31,537 nt of DNA from UBA7803 sp041608775 (lineage in GTDB: Bacteria > Pseudomonadota > Gammaproteobacteria > Pseudomonadales > Azotimanducaceae): contig JBFISC010000009.1 of NCBI GenBank assembly GCA_041608775.1, forward strand, positions 1 to 31,537, read 5' to 3'. This document shows, piece by piece, positions 31,200-31,537 of this stretch; within the stretch, counting starts at the first letter, position 1, and the number at the start of each line of letters is the position of its first letter. The position numbers were made by a program, and so were the translations under genes. Under the pieces are notes generated by a model, which ran no database searches, was not told the origin of the DNA, and saw nothing but the letters and a program-made list of their open reading frames with translations.

Positions 31200-31537
31200 T
31201 CATGGCAGCAGGCTCCGCACGTCCACGGGTTCGAGCTCGCGCTCCGCCTGCCCCTTGTCCTTGCCGCCGATGGCCTTTCCGGCCACCTTCCAGAAGCTGT
31301 AATCCGGGTACTTGCCGACCCCATCGATGAGCAGGTGCGGCTTCTCGTAGACCATGTTGCTGCGCTGGTACTCGCACAGCTCGAAGTCGGGAATCAGCTG
31401 GATCGCGTAGGTCGGGCACGCTTCCTCGCACATCCCGCACATGATGCAGCGGGAGAAGTTGATGCGGAAAAACTCCGGGTACCAGCGGCCATGCTCGTCT
31501 TCGGTCTTCTGCAGAGCGATGCAGTCCACGGGGCAGA
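31200..31537 (-). CDS. nuoI: NADH-quinone oxidoreductase subunit I (partial)
   Basis: The reading frame is open to the right edge, so the N-terminus with the first cluster ligands is cut. The visible part starts at CPVDCIAL, the end of the first 4Fe-4S motif, then has NFSRCIMCGMCEEACPT, the four-cysteine second motif. These bind clusters N6a and N6b, which carry electrons toward the quinone site. The C-terminal block YEKPHLLIDGVGKYPD is also a family feature. It is the peripheral-arm subunit that docks on the membrane arm. Upstream nuo genes should continue beyond the window. Confidence 0.95.
   Translation of the reverse strand, partial: CPVDCIALQKTEDEHGRWYPEFFRINFSRCIMCGMCEEACPTYAIQLIPDFELCEYQRSNMVYEKPHLLIDGVGKYPDYSFWKVAGKAIGGKDKGQAERELEPVDVRSLLP

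Noticed and set aside
1..31537. tRNA, rRNA, CRISPR array, insertion sequence, phage or integration site
   Set aside because: Intergenic gaps are short, and none contains cloverleaf-like, repeat-spacer or transposase signs; no gene looks foreign except in the mini-unit.

Overview
The window is very GC-rich chromosomal DNA. The protein families and the nuoI-J-K-L-M-N gene order suggest a free-living, respiring proteobacterium, most likely a gammaproteobacterium. No rRNA or other taxonomic marker is present, so the genus cannot be named. I saw no tRNA, rRNA, CRISPR array, insertion sequence or prophage. Genes are tightly packed, many joined by ATGA, GTGA or TGATG overlaps. No gene-free stretch exceeds 300 bp.

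Layout. (1) 1-5138, minus strand: a compact operon of an FHA protein, a PP2C phosphatase, a membrane Ser/Thr kinase with a C-terminal formylglycine-generating-enzyme-like domain, and a TpsB-type outer-membrane secretion pore that runs off the left edge. A CnoX-like chaperedoxin (5242-6108) lies upstream. (2) 6265-8545, plus strand: a coupled trio of VOC protein, Bax-like glucosaminidase and polysaccharide deacetylase, the last two suggesting envelope or peptidoglycan work. (3) 8557-13165: a MaoC/hotdog protein divergent from a single-chain biotin-dependent acyl-CoA carboxylase, which is followed by a small thioredoxin. (4) 13173-15392, minus strand: methyltransferase, glycosyltransferase and methyltransferase. 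(5) 15427-21294, minus strand: a full ABC importer in the order ATPase, ATPase, permease, permease, DUF2160 protein and lipoprotein binding protein. This matches the rhizobial glycerol importer glpSTPQUV. (6) 21380-21534, plus strand: a tiny self-contained transcription unit with a sigma70-like promoter, a Shine-Dalgarno sequence complementary to the whole 3' tail of 16S rRNA, an 11-codon ORF and a strong intrinsic terminator. (7) 21583-25519: an AHSA1/SRPBCC protein, an M20 amidohydrolase, an STN-HEAT lipoprotein, an acidic exported protein of unknown family and a two-CBS protein. (8) 25587-31537, minus strand: the membrane-arm end of respiratory complex I, nuoN back to a partial nuoI.

The most unusual item is the mini-unit at 21380-21534. 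Its ribosome-binding site is near-maximal, its codons are U-ending in a GC-rich genome, and it encodes only 11 residues before a terminator. It could be a highly translated micropeptide, a minigene, or an RNA that titrates 30S subunits. The kinase/phosphatase/FHA set attached to a two-partner secretion pore with a long cytoplasmic N-terminus, and the complementary motif losses in the two glycerol-importer ATPases, are the next most interesting.
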